Shown piece after piece: positions 1-7,285 of a DNA stretch of 12,896 nt (position 1 is the first letter of the stretch; every line of letters starts with the position of its first letter). This DNA is from Pontiella sp. (lineage in GTDB: Bacteria > Verrucomicrobiota > Kiritimatiellia > Kiritimatiellales > Pontiellaceae): assembly GCA_029935255.1 (NCBI GenBank), contig JAOZKS010000034.1:1-12896 (forward strand), in the 5' to 3' direction. The notes beneath the pieces were generated by a model. The model made no database searches. It was not told the DNA's origin and worked only from the letters and a program-made list of their open reading frames with translations. The position numbers were made by a program, and so were the translations under genes.

Positions 1-1233
1 TCAGCGGAGCTTGGCACGCACGCGATAGAAGCGGTTGCTCGGCGAATCGGTAACCGCTTGTTCCTTCTGGGGGCTCACACCATCAGACCAGGGCTCTTCA
101 ATTCCCCATATTTCATTGGTATCAGCAAGATTGGTACGATATTCCACCTGATATTTTCGGTTCGTCGAACTGCTGAAAACCAGATTGGTGGGCGTGGATT
201 CACCCAGAATTTCGAAGAGCGAGGTTCCGTCGGTCGGATCCGTATCCGCCAGCCATTCCTCATAGTTCGTAAAGCCATCCGAATCCAAATGCCCATCCCG
301 ATTCAGTGAAGTCGGCCCCGAACCGTAGAGCGTTTCCCACCAATCCGGCAACCCATCTACATCCTGATCAAAATCTGGAATGTTGTTGGTGATCCAGCTG
401 TAGCGCGAAGAGATGCGTGTTGCATAAAAAGAGCACGGCAATCCATTTCTATTATATGCAGAAGTCCACGAAGAACCTGTCCAGTAAAAAAAATCACCTG
501 CATTATGTGAGGATAGGGAATAATCATAAAGCATCGCATAGAACAGACTCGATCCGTCAGAATTATAACTGAACCGTACTGGGCCGACTGCATAATTGAT
601 ACCGGCCAGCTTCCACAGGCCATCCACCTCAACAAATACGGCCCCGCCGGAATCCTTATCGGCCAGCATACACTCATTCTCTCCAGCACCATAATTGAAC
701 TCCATCCGGATCAATTTTTGATCGCCGCCGACCACATAGTCACCAAATCCGGCCACCTGATTCTCTCCCCAGCGCATCACCCCCGTATTGGCTCCCCATT
801 TCCAACCTCTGTCCGTGACCTCCACGCCTCGTTCCACTCCCCGACCAAAAACAACAATCGGCTGATCCGTTTCATCGGAGTTATTTAATGCCGCGTAACG
901 GGAAAATGTGCCATTGACCTCCCAAAGCGTTAAATCGCTATCGGCATCATTAATTTTGGCAATCGTTGTGTAGGACGTTCCATCAAATGTAAACGATCCC
1001 CCAACCGCAACTCCTGAAACATGTTTAGCGGTAATAAAATGATGAGGAGCAATGGGGGTTCCAAGAAATTGATTAAAAGTCCCCTGCAAATTCCAACCCG
1101 TATTCGTAAGCGAACCCGTAGGTTCTGTCGTATTATAGGCGGGATCGCCGGTTGAATAAAAAACAACGGAATGTCCAATCCGTGGAAGAACCAGAAGTCC
1201 AATCAGCAATACATATAAAAGTGGTCTACGCAT
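1..1233 (-). CDS. Secreted trypsin-like serine protease with calcium-loop linker and C-terminal beta domain
   Basis: A 410-residue exported protease. Residues 1-22 form a signal peptide: RR near the start, a leucine-rich core, then a GHS region. The chymotrypsin-fold triad is readable: His71 in FITAKHV, Asp100 in DSDLTLW and Ser195 in KDSGGA. The usual GDSGGP is therefore altered to KDSGGA, but the core DSGG is kept. Residues 287-335 are a thrombospondin type 3-like segment (DFDQDVDGLPDWWE, then DSDGFTNYEEWLADTDPTD), which in related proteins binds calcium and links domains. Residues 340-410 look like the small C-terminal beta domain often seen in exported proteins of Kiritimatiellota and Verrucomicrobia, ending FYRVRAKLR. 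It probably acts outside the cell or on its surface. The start at 1233 is chosen because it begins the signal peptide; no strong ribosome site precedes it. The gene is complete, with its TGA at bases 1-3, and is divergent from cmoA. The substrate is unknown. Confidence 0.85.
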   Translation of the reverse strand: MRRPLLYVLLIGLLVLPRIGHSVVFYSTGDPAYNTTEPTGSLTNTGWNLQGTFNQFLGTPIAPHHFITAKHVSGVAVGGSFTFDGTSYTTIAKINDADSDLTLWEVNGTFSRYAALNNSDETDQPIVVFGRGVERGVEVTDRGWKWGANTGVMRWGENQVAGFGDYVVGGDQKLIRMEFNYGAGENECMLADKDSGGAVFVEVDGLWKLAGINYAVGPVRFSYNSDGSSLFYAMLYDYSLSSHNAGDFFYWTGSSWTSAYNRNGLPCSFYATRISSRYSWITNNIPDFDQDVDGLPDWWETLYGSGPTSLNRDGHLDSDGFTNYEEWLADTDPTDGTSLFEILGESTPTNLVFSSSTNRKYQVEYRTNLADTNEIWGIEEPWSDGVSPQKEQAVTDSPSNRFYRVRAKLR

Positions 1234-1341
1234 GAATCGATTCCATTTAGTTCAAGGTGTATCGGGTATGTTGACCACATCGGGAGAAAAACATCCAAAT
1301 AAAATAGTAAATAATACTACCCTGAGCCTAACCCACCTCGG

Positions 1342-1397
1342 TATGTAGTCCCGCCTTTAGGCGGCTTCGTATACTGTGCCTGAAGGCGGAACTACAT
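1342..1397. repeat. REP-like imperfect inverted repeat (two palindromic units)
   Basis: Two 21-base arms, 1343-1363 and 1377-1397, are inverted copies matching at 18 of 21 positions and are separated by 13 bases. Each arm also holds its own small palindrome: CCGCCTTTAGGCGG at 1351-1364, and GCCTGAAGGC at 1378-1387. This head-to-head arrangement is like a bacterial REP/BIME unit. It lies in the gap between the divergent protease gene and cmoA, about 50 bases before cmoA. A third copy of the same core lies after cmoB. A simple terminator is less likely because no T-run follows on either side. The rest of the 1234-1448 gap shows AT-rich DNA near the protease start but no promoter I would call with confidence. 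Confidence 0.75.
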
Positions 1398-1448
1398 CCC
1401 TTGAGAAGGTTTTGAATAAGCGACCCTCCTTTGCTACATTCTCGCGCT

Positions 1449-2174
1449 ATGGACAAAGACCAAATCTATTCCGAATCGCTGGCGAACATTGCCAATTTTA
1501 ACTTCGATGCCCAGGTGGCTGACGTTTTCACCGATATGATCGAGCGCTCGGTCCCCGGCTACCGCGCCATCATCACCATGATCGAAACGCTGAGCGAACA
1601 CTATGCCCAACCCGGCAGCTCCCTCTACGATCTCGGCTGCTCGCTCGGTGCCGCCACCCTCTCGATGGCCCGCGGACTCAACGCAAAGAACTGCCGGATC
1701 ATCGCAATCGACAACTCGACCGCCATGGTGGCGCGCTGTCGCAAGTCGATTGAGAGAGTTCACACCTGCTCAAATGTGCATGTTGTCGAGGAAGATATAG
1801 TTACAACAGAAATAAACAATGCCTCGGTAGTAGTGATCAACTTTACGCTTCAGTTCATCCCCCCCGAAGAGCGCCTTCGGCTGTTGGAAAAAATATACCA
1901 AGGCATGCGGCCCGGAGGCGTGCTGATTCTCTCCGAAAAGGTGCTCTTCGACGATGCCCACCTCAACGATCTGCTAATCGATATTCACCACGACTTCAAA
2001 CGTGCTCACGGATATTCAGACCTTGAAGTCAGCCAAAAACGCTCCGCCCTTGAAAATGTGCTCGTTCCGGAAACCATTCCCGCCCACCGCGAGCGACTTA
2101 TCAAAGCCGGCTTCTCCTCGGTCGATGTCTGGTTCCAATGCTTCAACTTCATGTCCATGCTCGCCGTGAAGTAG
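1449..2174 (+). CDS. cmoA: Carboxy-S-adenosyl-L-methionine synthase CmoA
   Basis: A 241-residue cytoplasmic enzyme that converts SAM and prephenate to carboxy-SAM, the donor used by CmoB to make 5-carboxymethoxyuridine (actually cmo5U) at tRNA position 34. It closely follows the known E. coli family sequence throughout: FNFDAQVADVFTDMIERSVPGY at 17-38, the SAM-binding glycine motif DLGCSLGAAT at 61-70, IIAIDNS at 84-90, NFTLQF at 131-136, and the HHDFKRAHGYS and SQKRSALENV blocks. The start at 1449 (MDKDQIYSES) fits the family; an in-frame ATG six codons earlier is possible, but no clear ribosome site favours either. cmoB begins 26 bases downstream, so the two form an operon in the usual order. 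The stretch around 1780-1850 is more AT-rich than the rest of the gene, without any break in the frame. Confidence 0.95.
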   Translation: MDKDQIYSESLANIANFNFDAQVADVFTDMIERSVPGYRAIITMIETLSEHYAQPGSSLYDLGCSLGAATLSMARGLNAKNCRIIAIDNSTAMVARCRKSIERVHTCSNVHVVEEDIVTTEINNASVVVINFTLQFIPPEERLRLLEKIYQGMRPGGVLILSEKVLFDDAHLNDLLIDIHHDFKRAHGYSDLEVSQKRSALENVLVPETIPAHRERLIKAGFSSVDVWFQCFNFMSMLAVK

Positions 2175-2200
2175 CCCCTTCACAGATTACACGGATTCCC

Positions 2201-3154
2201 ATGAAAATTGATTATTCAGAATTTTACCCCCAACTCGCAGGTTCACTGCTGGAACCGTGGATTGAACTACTTCCCGCACGGATTGCGCACGGATTGCGTT
2301 ACGAACGCCACGGTCTCTTACCCCAATGGGAGGAAGTCCTCGGCCAACTTCCAGCCCTGAACACATCATCCGTTCAACTGAAAAATGAAGTTCGCGTTGA
2401 GGGCGAGACATTTCTGGAACTCGAATCCCAGCTGAAAGAATTCCACCCGTGGCGCAAGGGGCCGTATCACATTCACGGCGTGGACATTAATACCGAATGG
2501 CACTCCGACTGGAAGTGGGACCGCGTCCGTCCGCATATCCAGCCATTGAAGGACCGCACGATCCTCGATGTCGGCTGCGGGAATGGATACCACTGCTGGC
2601 GGATGGTCGGCGAGGGGGCGAAGTTGGTCGTCGGCATCGACCCTTCACCCATGTTTATCTGCCAGTTTTTTGCGATGAAACACTTTATCCAAAACCCGCG
2701 TGCGTGGGTACTTCCGCTCGGCATCGAACATGTTCCTGACACCCCCGGAGCCTTCGATACCGTCTTTTCCATGGGCGTGCTCTACCACCGCAAGTCGCCG
2801 ATGGAACATCTTGAGCGGCTGAAATCATTTTTGCGCCCCGGGGGCGAGTTGGTAATTGAAACGCTGATCGTCGACGGCCCGGAAGGCTACACGCTGACCC
2901 CGAACGGCCGCTACGCCAAAATGCGCAATGTCTGGTTCATCCCCACGGTAAAAACGTTAGAGTACTGGATGCACCGCTGCGGACTCACGAACATCCGCAC
3001 CGTCGATCTCACCACCACCTCCACCGCCGAACAACGCTCCACCGATTGGATGACCTTCGACTCGCTCCCCACCTTCCTCAACACCACCGACCCGACCCAA
3101 ACAATCGAAGGCCACCCTGCCCCAAAACGCGCAATTGTGATTGCAACGGTGTAA
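2201..3154 (+). CDS. cmoB: tRNA U34 carboxymethyltransferase CmoB
   Basis: A 317-residue cytoplasmic tRNA-modifying enzyme. It transfers the carboxymethyl group of carboxy-SAM to 5-hydroxyuridine at tRNA position 34, giving cmo5U and wider decoding of four-fold codon boxes. Family landmarks are in place: PWRKGPY at 83-89, INTEWHSDWKWDR at 96-108, the SAM-fold motif ILDVGCGNGYH at 121-131, GIDPSPMFICQF at 145-156, MGVLYHR at 191-197, ETLIVDG at 220-226, and the C-terminal GHPAPKRA. The length is close to the E. coli enzyme (about 323). The start at 2201 (MKIDYSEFYP) is chosen by family alignment; upstream in-frame ATGs lie inside cmoA. cmoA and cmoB work as consecutive steps. A hydroxylating step before CmoB is needed too, and its gene is not in the window. 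Confidence 0.95.
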   Translation: MKIDYSEFYPQLAGSLLEPWIELLPARIAHGLRYERHGLLPQWEEVLGQLPALNTSSVQLKNEVRVEGETFLELESQLKEFHPWRKGPYHIHGVDINTEWHSDWKWDRVRPHIQPLKDRTILDVGCGNGYHCWRMVGEGAKLVVGIDPSPMFICQFFAMKHFIQNPRAWVLPLGIEHVPDTPGAFDTVFSMGVLYHRKSPMEHLERLKSFLRPGGELVIETLIVDGPEGYTLTPNGRYAKMRNVWFIPTVKTLEYWMHRCGLTNIRTVDLTTTSTAEQRSTDWMTFDSLPTFLNTTDPTQTIEGHPAPKRAIVIATV

Positions 3155-3159
3155 AAAGA

Positions 3160-3184
3160 CCGCCTAAAGGCGGGAGACTACATA
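3160..3184 (-). repeat. REP-like palindromic unit, third copy
   Basis: Read on the minus strand, these 25 bases match the left unit at 1342-1364 exactly except for a two-base insertion between the conserved TATGTAGT and the CCCGCCTTTAGGCGG core. The unit begins only five bases after the cmoB stop, and its central CCGCCTAAAGGCGG can form a short hairpin at the end of the cmoAB transcript. No T-run follows, so it is not a normal intrinsic terminator. Its orientation is opposite to the left unit, so the cmoAB pair is bracketed by inverted copies. Confidence 0.7.
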
Positions 3185-3265
3185 GCTGCACGACTCCTCG
3201 CCCAGCGGTCGATCCCCTCCCTTTTTTTCGTGTTCTTCGCGCTCTACATGGTCTATCTTCTCCCT

Positions 3266-4522
3266 ATGAAACTTTCAAAATTCGGCAAAAAGTTTACGCG
3301 CAAGGCGGGGATCACCCAGCTGATGGATGATCTCGGTGCAGCGATGGCGAAGGGCGATATGTTGATGTTGGGAGGTGGAAATCCGGCACATATCCCTGCG
3401 GTACAGAATATCTTCCGCAAGCAAATGGAGGCGATCCTTGCCGAGCCAAAGGGCTTTGAGTCTATGATCGGAAACTATGATGGATCGCGCGGCAACGCAG
3501 CCTTCATCGAAGTGCTTGCAAAGATGCTGCGCGAAACCTTTGGCTGGGAAATCGGCCCCAAAAACATTGCCCTGACCAATGGCAGCCAAAACGCCTTCTT
3601 TTGCCTGTTCAATCTATTTGCGGGCGAGATGCCGGATGGCTCGAAAAAGAAAGTTTTGTTTCCACTGACCCCGGAATATATCGGCTATGCCGACGCGGGA
3701 CTGAGCGCTGATTTTTTTACCGCGCAGCGCCCGAGTATTGAGCTGCTTGATGATGGGCTGTTTAAATACCATGTCGATTTCGATGCGCTTGAGGTGGGCG
3801 ACGACATTGGCGCAATTTGCGTGTCGCGCCCGACCAATCCCACGGGCAATGTGCTGACCGATACTGAAATTCTGCATTTGGATGCGATTGCCCAAGACCG
3901 AGATATTCCCTTCATTATCGACAATGCCTACGGCACGCCTTTCCCCGATATTATCTACACCGATGCCAAGCCCATCTGGAATTCAAATACCGTCGTCTGC
4001 ATGAGCCTCTCCAAACTCGGACTGCCCAACCTGCGCACAGGCATTGTGATTGCCCGAGAGGAAATTGCGGCAGCCATCTCCGAAATCAATGGTGTGATGC
4101 ATCTCGCTCCGGGCGGCAGCGGTGCCCGCATGGCGATGGACATGGTGCGCAGCGGCGAAATTATGCAGATGAGCCGGGAGATCATTCAGCCTTTCTATAA
4201 ACGCAAGGCCTTCCAAACGCTGGAATGGTTCAGGGAGGAGCTCGGCGATGTGCCCTGCCGCATTCATAAACCCGAAGGGGCCCTATTCCTTTGGCTCTGG
4301 TTTCAGGAATTGCCCTGCACCGCCGCCGAACTCTATGAACGGTTGAAAGCCCGCAATACACTGATCATTCCCGGGCACTATTTTTTCCCGGGGATGGAAA
4401 ACGAATACTGGCAACACAAGCACGAGTGCATCCGCGTTACCTACGCGCAGGACGATGCCGTGGTGCATGAAGGGGTCAAGGTCATCGCGGACGAGGTAAA
4501 GAAGATTTATCGTGAGACGTAA
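3266..4522 (+). CDS. avtA: Valine-pyruvate aminotransferase AvtA
   Basis: A 418-residue cytoplasmic PLP enzyme of fold type I that interconverts valine plus pyruvate with 2-oxoisovalerate plus alanine. It matches the E. coli family along its length: KFTRKAGITQLMDDL at 9-23, LGGGNPAHIP at 35-44, NYDGSRGN, NIALTNGSQNAFF, FPLTPEYIGYADAGL, CVSRPTNPTGNV at 185-196 (with the PLP-contacting Asn191), Asp219 and Tyr222 in IIDNAYG, and the Schiff-base lysine Lys250 in CMSLSKLGLP. HKPEGALFLWLWF follows near the C-terminus. The family length is about 417, which supports the start at 3266; a longer frame from 3230 would add 12 residues with no family counterpart. It lies 111 bases after cmoB and may or may not share its transcript. 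A weak hairpin follows it. Confidence 0.93.
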   Translation: MKLSKFGKKFTRKAGITQLMDDLGAAMAKGDMLMLGGGNPAHIPAVQNIFRKQMEAILAEPKGFESMIGNYDGSRGNAAFIEVLAKMLRETFGWEIGPKNIALTNGSQNAFFCLFNLFAGEMPDGSKKKVLFPLTPEYIGYADAGLSADFFTAQRPSIELLDDGLFKYHVDFDALEVGDDIGAICVSRPTNPTGNVLTDTEILHLDAIAQDRDIPFIIDNAYGTPFPDIIYTDAKPIWNSNTVVCMSLSKLGLPNLRTGIVIAREEIAAAISEINGVMHLAPGGSGARMAMDMVRSGEIMQMSREIIQPFYKRKAFQTLEWFREELGDVPCRIHKPEGALFLWLWFQELPCTAAELYERLKARNTLIIPGHYFFPGMENEYWQHKHECIRVTYAQDDAVVHEGVKVIADEVKKIYRET

Positions 4523-4531
4523 TGATTGAGA

Positions 4532-4563
4532 CCTGATCCCTATAATCAGGGGATGGGTTTTTG
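4532..4563 (+). terminator. Possible weak terminator after avtA
   Basis: CCTGAT at 4532-4537 can pair with ATCAGG at 4545-4550 across a seven-base loop, and a run of five T follows at 4558-4562 after eight intervening bases (GGATGGG plus start of the run). The stem is short and the T-run is displaced, so termination would be weak at best. The T-run merges into the TTGACA box of the next promoter. Confidence 0.35.
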
Positions 4564-4589
4564 ACACACTTGTGCGCTTGGGGTAGTCT
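4561..4589 (+). promoter_or_regulatory. Sigma70-type promoter of the exported three-gene operon
   Basis: A perfect -35 box TTGACA at 4561-4566 is followed after exactly 17 bases by TAGTCT at 4584-4589, which keeps the first T, the second A and the last T of the -10 consensus. Transcription would start near 4596 and leave a leader of about 45 bases before the protease start at 4642. This is the only strong promoter-like pair I found in the window. No operator-like repeat was seen next to it. Confidence 0.6.
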
Positions 4590-4641
4590 TTCTCTGTTTT
4601 CTCGGTCACGTATCATTCGTTGCGCATTAAAAGGATCACCT

Positions 4642-5586
4642 ATGAGAGTACACCTTTGTTTAATTTTGACCCTTCTCGCAACTGCCGGGTTCGCGGAGGA
4701 CGTGGTGTTGAAGGGGGGAGCGAAAGTTCAGGCACCCCTGCTTAAGGGTTCGGACGGTGCCGTTGTACTGGATCTGGGCTATGACGTTTTGCGCATTCCA
4801 CGCAATGAAATTCTTGCGGTCTATGAAGACCAGCAAACAGAGGCAGGCACGGCACCCGTCGATACGAACCAGCTCTACAGTGCACAATCTCCGGAACGCA
4901 TCTCGACCGAAGAAGCCTCCAAACTTTACTCCCCCTCCGTCGTGCTGGTTAAGACTGCCGCCGGGCTCGGCTCCGGATTCTTCATCAACAAACAGGGCTA
5001 TCTCATCACCAACTTCCACGTTATTGCTGGCGAAAAACATATTTCCGTCACCCAGTTCCTGCTGGAGGGGAAGGTGCTGCGACGCGTGGTACACAAGGAG
5101 GTTGAGATTGTTGCCGCCGCACCGTTCCACGATCTGGTGGTGCTGCGGTTAGAGGATTTTGACACCGCGGTTACCCCGGTCATCTTCGAGCCAGAGGAAA
5201 ACCTCAACATCGGCGAAACCGTATTTGCCATCGGCAACCCGCTCGGCCTCGAACGTACGGTGACCGAGGGCGTGCTCAGCCAGACCCACCGCAACTTTGG
5301 CGGCATCCTCTACTTGCAGGTCGATGCCCCCGTAAACCCGGGGAACTCCGGCGGCCCCCTGTTCAATGCGCGCGGCCAAGTGGTAGGGATCATCAACATG
5401 GGTGTGCCGAGCATGGAAGGGCTGAACTTTGCCATTCCGGCGCGGCACGCCAAATACATCCTCGATCATATCGATGCCTTTGCCTACGATGCCACCAACC
5501 CCGAGTCCGGTTTTGTCTATCCCGACCCGCCGCGACGGCCGGGTAAGTTTTCATCCGAACAAAAGGAACCCACACATGTTCGCTAA
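4642..5586 (+). CDS. HtrA-like (S1C) serine protease without PDZ domain, exported
   Basis: A 314-residue protein with a signal peptide (about residues 1-18, MRVHLCLILTLLATAGFA). Residues 19-62 form a small beta-rich region (VVLKGGAKVQAPLLKG, VLRIPRNEIL). The trypsin-like domain covers about residues 90-285 and carries the full triad: His126 in TNFHVIAG, Asp164 in HDLVVLRL and Ser236 in NPGNSGGPL. NFAIPA near 275 is typical of DegP/HtrA relatives. HtrA proteases normally carry one or two PDZ domains after this point, but here only about 35 low-complexity, proline-rich residues follow. Start 4642 is supported by AAGGA at 4631-4635 and by the signal peptide; an earlier ATG at 4561 overlaps the promoter. 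It is the first gene of an apparent operon and overlaps the next gene by 11 bases. It probably acts in the periplasm; the substrate is unknown. Confidence 0.88.
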   Translation: MRVHLCLILTLLATAGFAEDVVLKGGAKVQAPLLKGSDGAVVLDLGYDVLRIPRNEILAVYEDQQTEAGTAPVDTNQLYSAQSPERISTEEASKLYSPSVVLVKTAAGLGSGFFINKQGYLITNFHVIAGEKHISVTQFLLEGKVLRRVVHKEVEIVAAAPFHDLVVLRLEDFDTAVTPVIFEPEENLNIGETVFAIGNPLGLERTVTEGVLSQTHRNFGGILYLQVDAPVNPGNSGGPLFNARGQVVGIINMGVPSMEGLNFAIPARHAKYILDHIDAFAYDATNPESGFVYPDPPRRPGKFSSEQKEPTHVR

Positions 5587-7246
5587 ATTAAGCCTACGAT
5601 CCATCTCTCTTCTGCTGTCCATCCCGCTGGCCGCAACGGCCATCGAACGAACGGCGCTCCTCCCGCCGAAAGCCCAGGCCTATGTCCGCATCTCGAACAC
5701 CACCAACTTCTGGACCCAGCTCAAGCAGTCGTCGCTGGGCAAGCTCTGGATCGATCCCCAGTTCCAGGACTTCATCGGAAATCCCGATTCCGACACCTGG
5801 CAGGAGTTTTTCTTCGAGGGCGACTCGACGGTCGAAGACGAGGTTTTTGTCGAGCAACTCAAAATGCTCAAGGGCGAGGTCATTCTGGCTTTTGATAGCG
5901 AGATGGAAAATCCCTATATCATCGCGGCCATGAGCGAAGCGGATTTTGCCCGAAGTCTGGAGATGGATGTGAAACTGCGCGAAATAACCGAAGATCCTTT
6001 CGAAATCGTTAAGAGCACGTTTCAGGATGTGGAAATCATCCAGTATATCGAGGACGGAGGAACGAAGGATGAAGAAACGTCCTGGCAAGCGCATCTCAAA
6101 GGAACGCTGGTGCTGGGCTATTCGAAGGAGTGGGTGGAAAAGTGCATCGTCCAACTGAAAAAGGATGACGTTAAGGAACCGAAAGGGAACCCCACATGCA
6201 ACCTGAACCTCCCGTTGGCCCATCTGATCCATGAATTTGTCGAAGACGAAAACAAAAACCTGGCCGACAACCCCGGAACCATGGATTCCGAACTCCTCTT
6301 CGATGCCCTTGGGATCATGGGGATCGAAAACTATTCGCTCAAACTCGAACTTAAAGCGGACGAGCTGGTGGCCGACAGCCGCCTGCGCGTGTCGGACCTT
6401 ACCAAAGGTATCTTTACGATTTTAGATACCCAGCCCTCGGAACTTCCGACCGTCACCTTCATTCCCTCAACGATTGCATCCATCGAAGTCGGACGCTTCA
6501 ACCTACTGCGTTTTTGGCAGGAAATCCCGAATGTGCTCGCCACAGCCATGCCCGCCGTAAAACCGCAGTTCGACATGATTCTAGCCATGATCCAGCAACA
6601 GGCAGGTATTGATTTCGAACAGGATCTGCTGGCGAACCTTTCCACAAAATATGTCTCATTCGCCGTGGCCGAAGCCGACCAACAAGTGTCCGTCGTAGCC
6701 ATTGAACTGAAGGATGCCATGGCGTTCAAGACCGGACTCGAAACCGCACTGGCCGCTCCGGCTCTGCAACCTCAGGTGGCGGTCGGTCTTGAAATCATCG
6801 AATTCCTCGACCACACCATCTACACCCTTAAGAACGATGATCCGGATACCATGGCCTTTGGTATTTCAGGCGACTACCTGCTCTACGGTCAACCCGATGG
6901 GCTCCGTCAAGTGATCCGCAGCCAAAGCAGCGATGCCGCAGCCAACGATGCATTCGAACGGTCACCGCTCGTGAAAGGATTGCGAGAGCATGTGCCCGCC
7001 CGCGCATTTGGCTATAGCGCCATCGACTGGAAGAAAAACATGGCGGTCATTGTGCGGGAACTCAGCAAACCCGAGTACGTCACACTCATGCAGCGAAACT
7101 GGGCCAAAAGCGGTTCCCCCTTGCCCCCGCCGGATTTCAACAAGCTCCCCCCCGCCGATCACATCGCCTCGTTCTTCAACGTCTCCTACCAATATGCGGA
7201 AGCCACCAACGAGGGCCTCCACCAGCGCATCACCCTTAAATACTAA
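5576..7246 (+). CDS. Exported protein of unknown function, DUF3352-like
   Basis: A 556-residue protein with a signal peptide (about residues 1-22, ending LAATA). I do not recognise a precise family. The opening after the signal, ALLPPKAQAYVRISNTTNFWTQLK then SSLGKLWIDPQFQDFIG, resembles exported DUF3352-type proteins of PVC bacteria, where a repeated alpha/beta unit begins with a similar line. A second similar unit is suggested near residues 290-400 (TVTFIPSTIASIEVGRFNLLRFWQEIPNV). There is no obvious catalytic motif, no membrane helix after the signal, and few cysteines. Acidic residues are abundant at 60-220. The start at 5576 follows AAGGA at 5563-5567 by eight bases and overlaps the protease stop by 11 bases, so translation is probably coupled. 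An upstream extension of the frame lies inside the protease gene and is rejected. A periplasmic partner or substrate of the protease is possible but is only inference. Confidence 0.75.
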   Translation: MFAKLSLRSISLLLSIPLAATAIERTALLPPKAQAYVRISNTTNFWTQLKQSSLGKLWIDPQFQDFIGNPDSDTWQEFFFEGDSTVEDEVFVEQLKMLKGEVILAFDSEMENPYIIAAMSEADFARSLEMDVKLREITEDPFEIVKSTFQDVEIIQYIEDGGTKDEETSWQAHLKGTLVLGYSKEWVEKCIVQLKKDDVKEPKGNPTCNLNLPLAHLIHEFVEDENKNLADNPGTMDSELLFDALGIMGIENYSLKLELKADELVADSRLRVSDLTKGIFTILDTQPSELPTVTFIPSTIASIEVGRFNLLRFWQEIPNVLATAMPAVKPQFDMILAMIQQQAGIDFEQDLLANLSTKYVSFAVAEADQQVSVVAIELKDAMAFKTGLETALAAPALQPQVAVGLEIIEFLDHTIYTLKNDDPDTMAFGISGDYLLYGQPDGLRQVIRSQSSDAAANDAFERSPLVKGLREHVPARAFGYSAIDWKKNMAVIVRELSKPEYVTLMQRNWAKSGSPLPPPDFNKLPPADHIASFFNVSYQYAEATNEGLHQRITLKY

Positions 7247-7285
7247 CGCGGCAGAACCGCTTGAATATCGAACAAGGAATTTCGA

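Noticed and set aside
1342..1397. Reading the inverted repeat as a rho-independent terminator or CRISPR repeat
   Set aside because: No T-run follows on either strand and there is no regular repeat-spacer series; the shared core after cmoB fits a dispersed REP-like family better.
5594..6232. Minus-strand open frame of 212 codons inside the DUF3352-like gene
   Set aside because: Antisense shadow of an operon gene with a good ribosome site; no recognisable domain.
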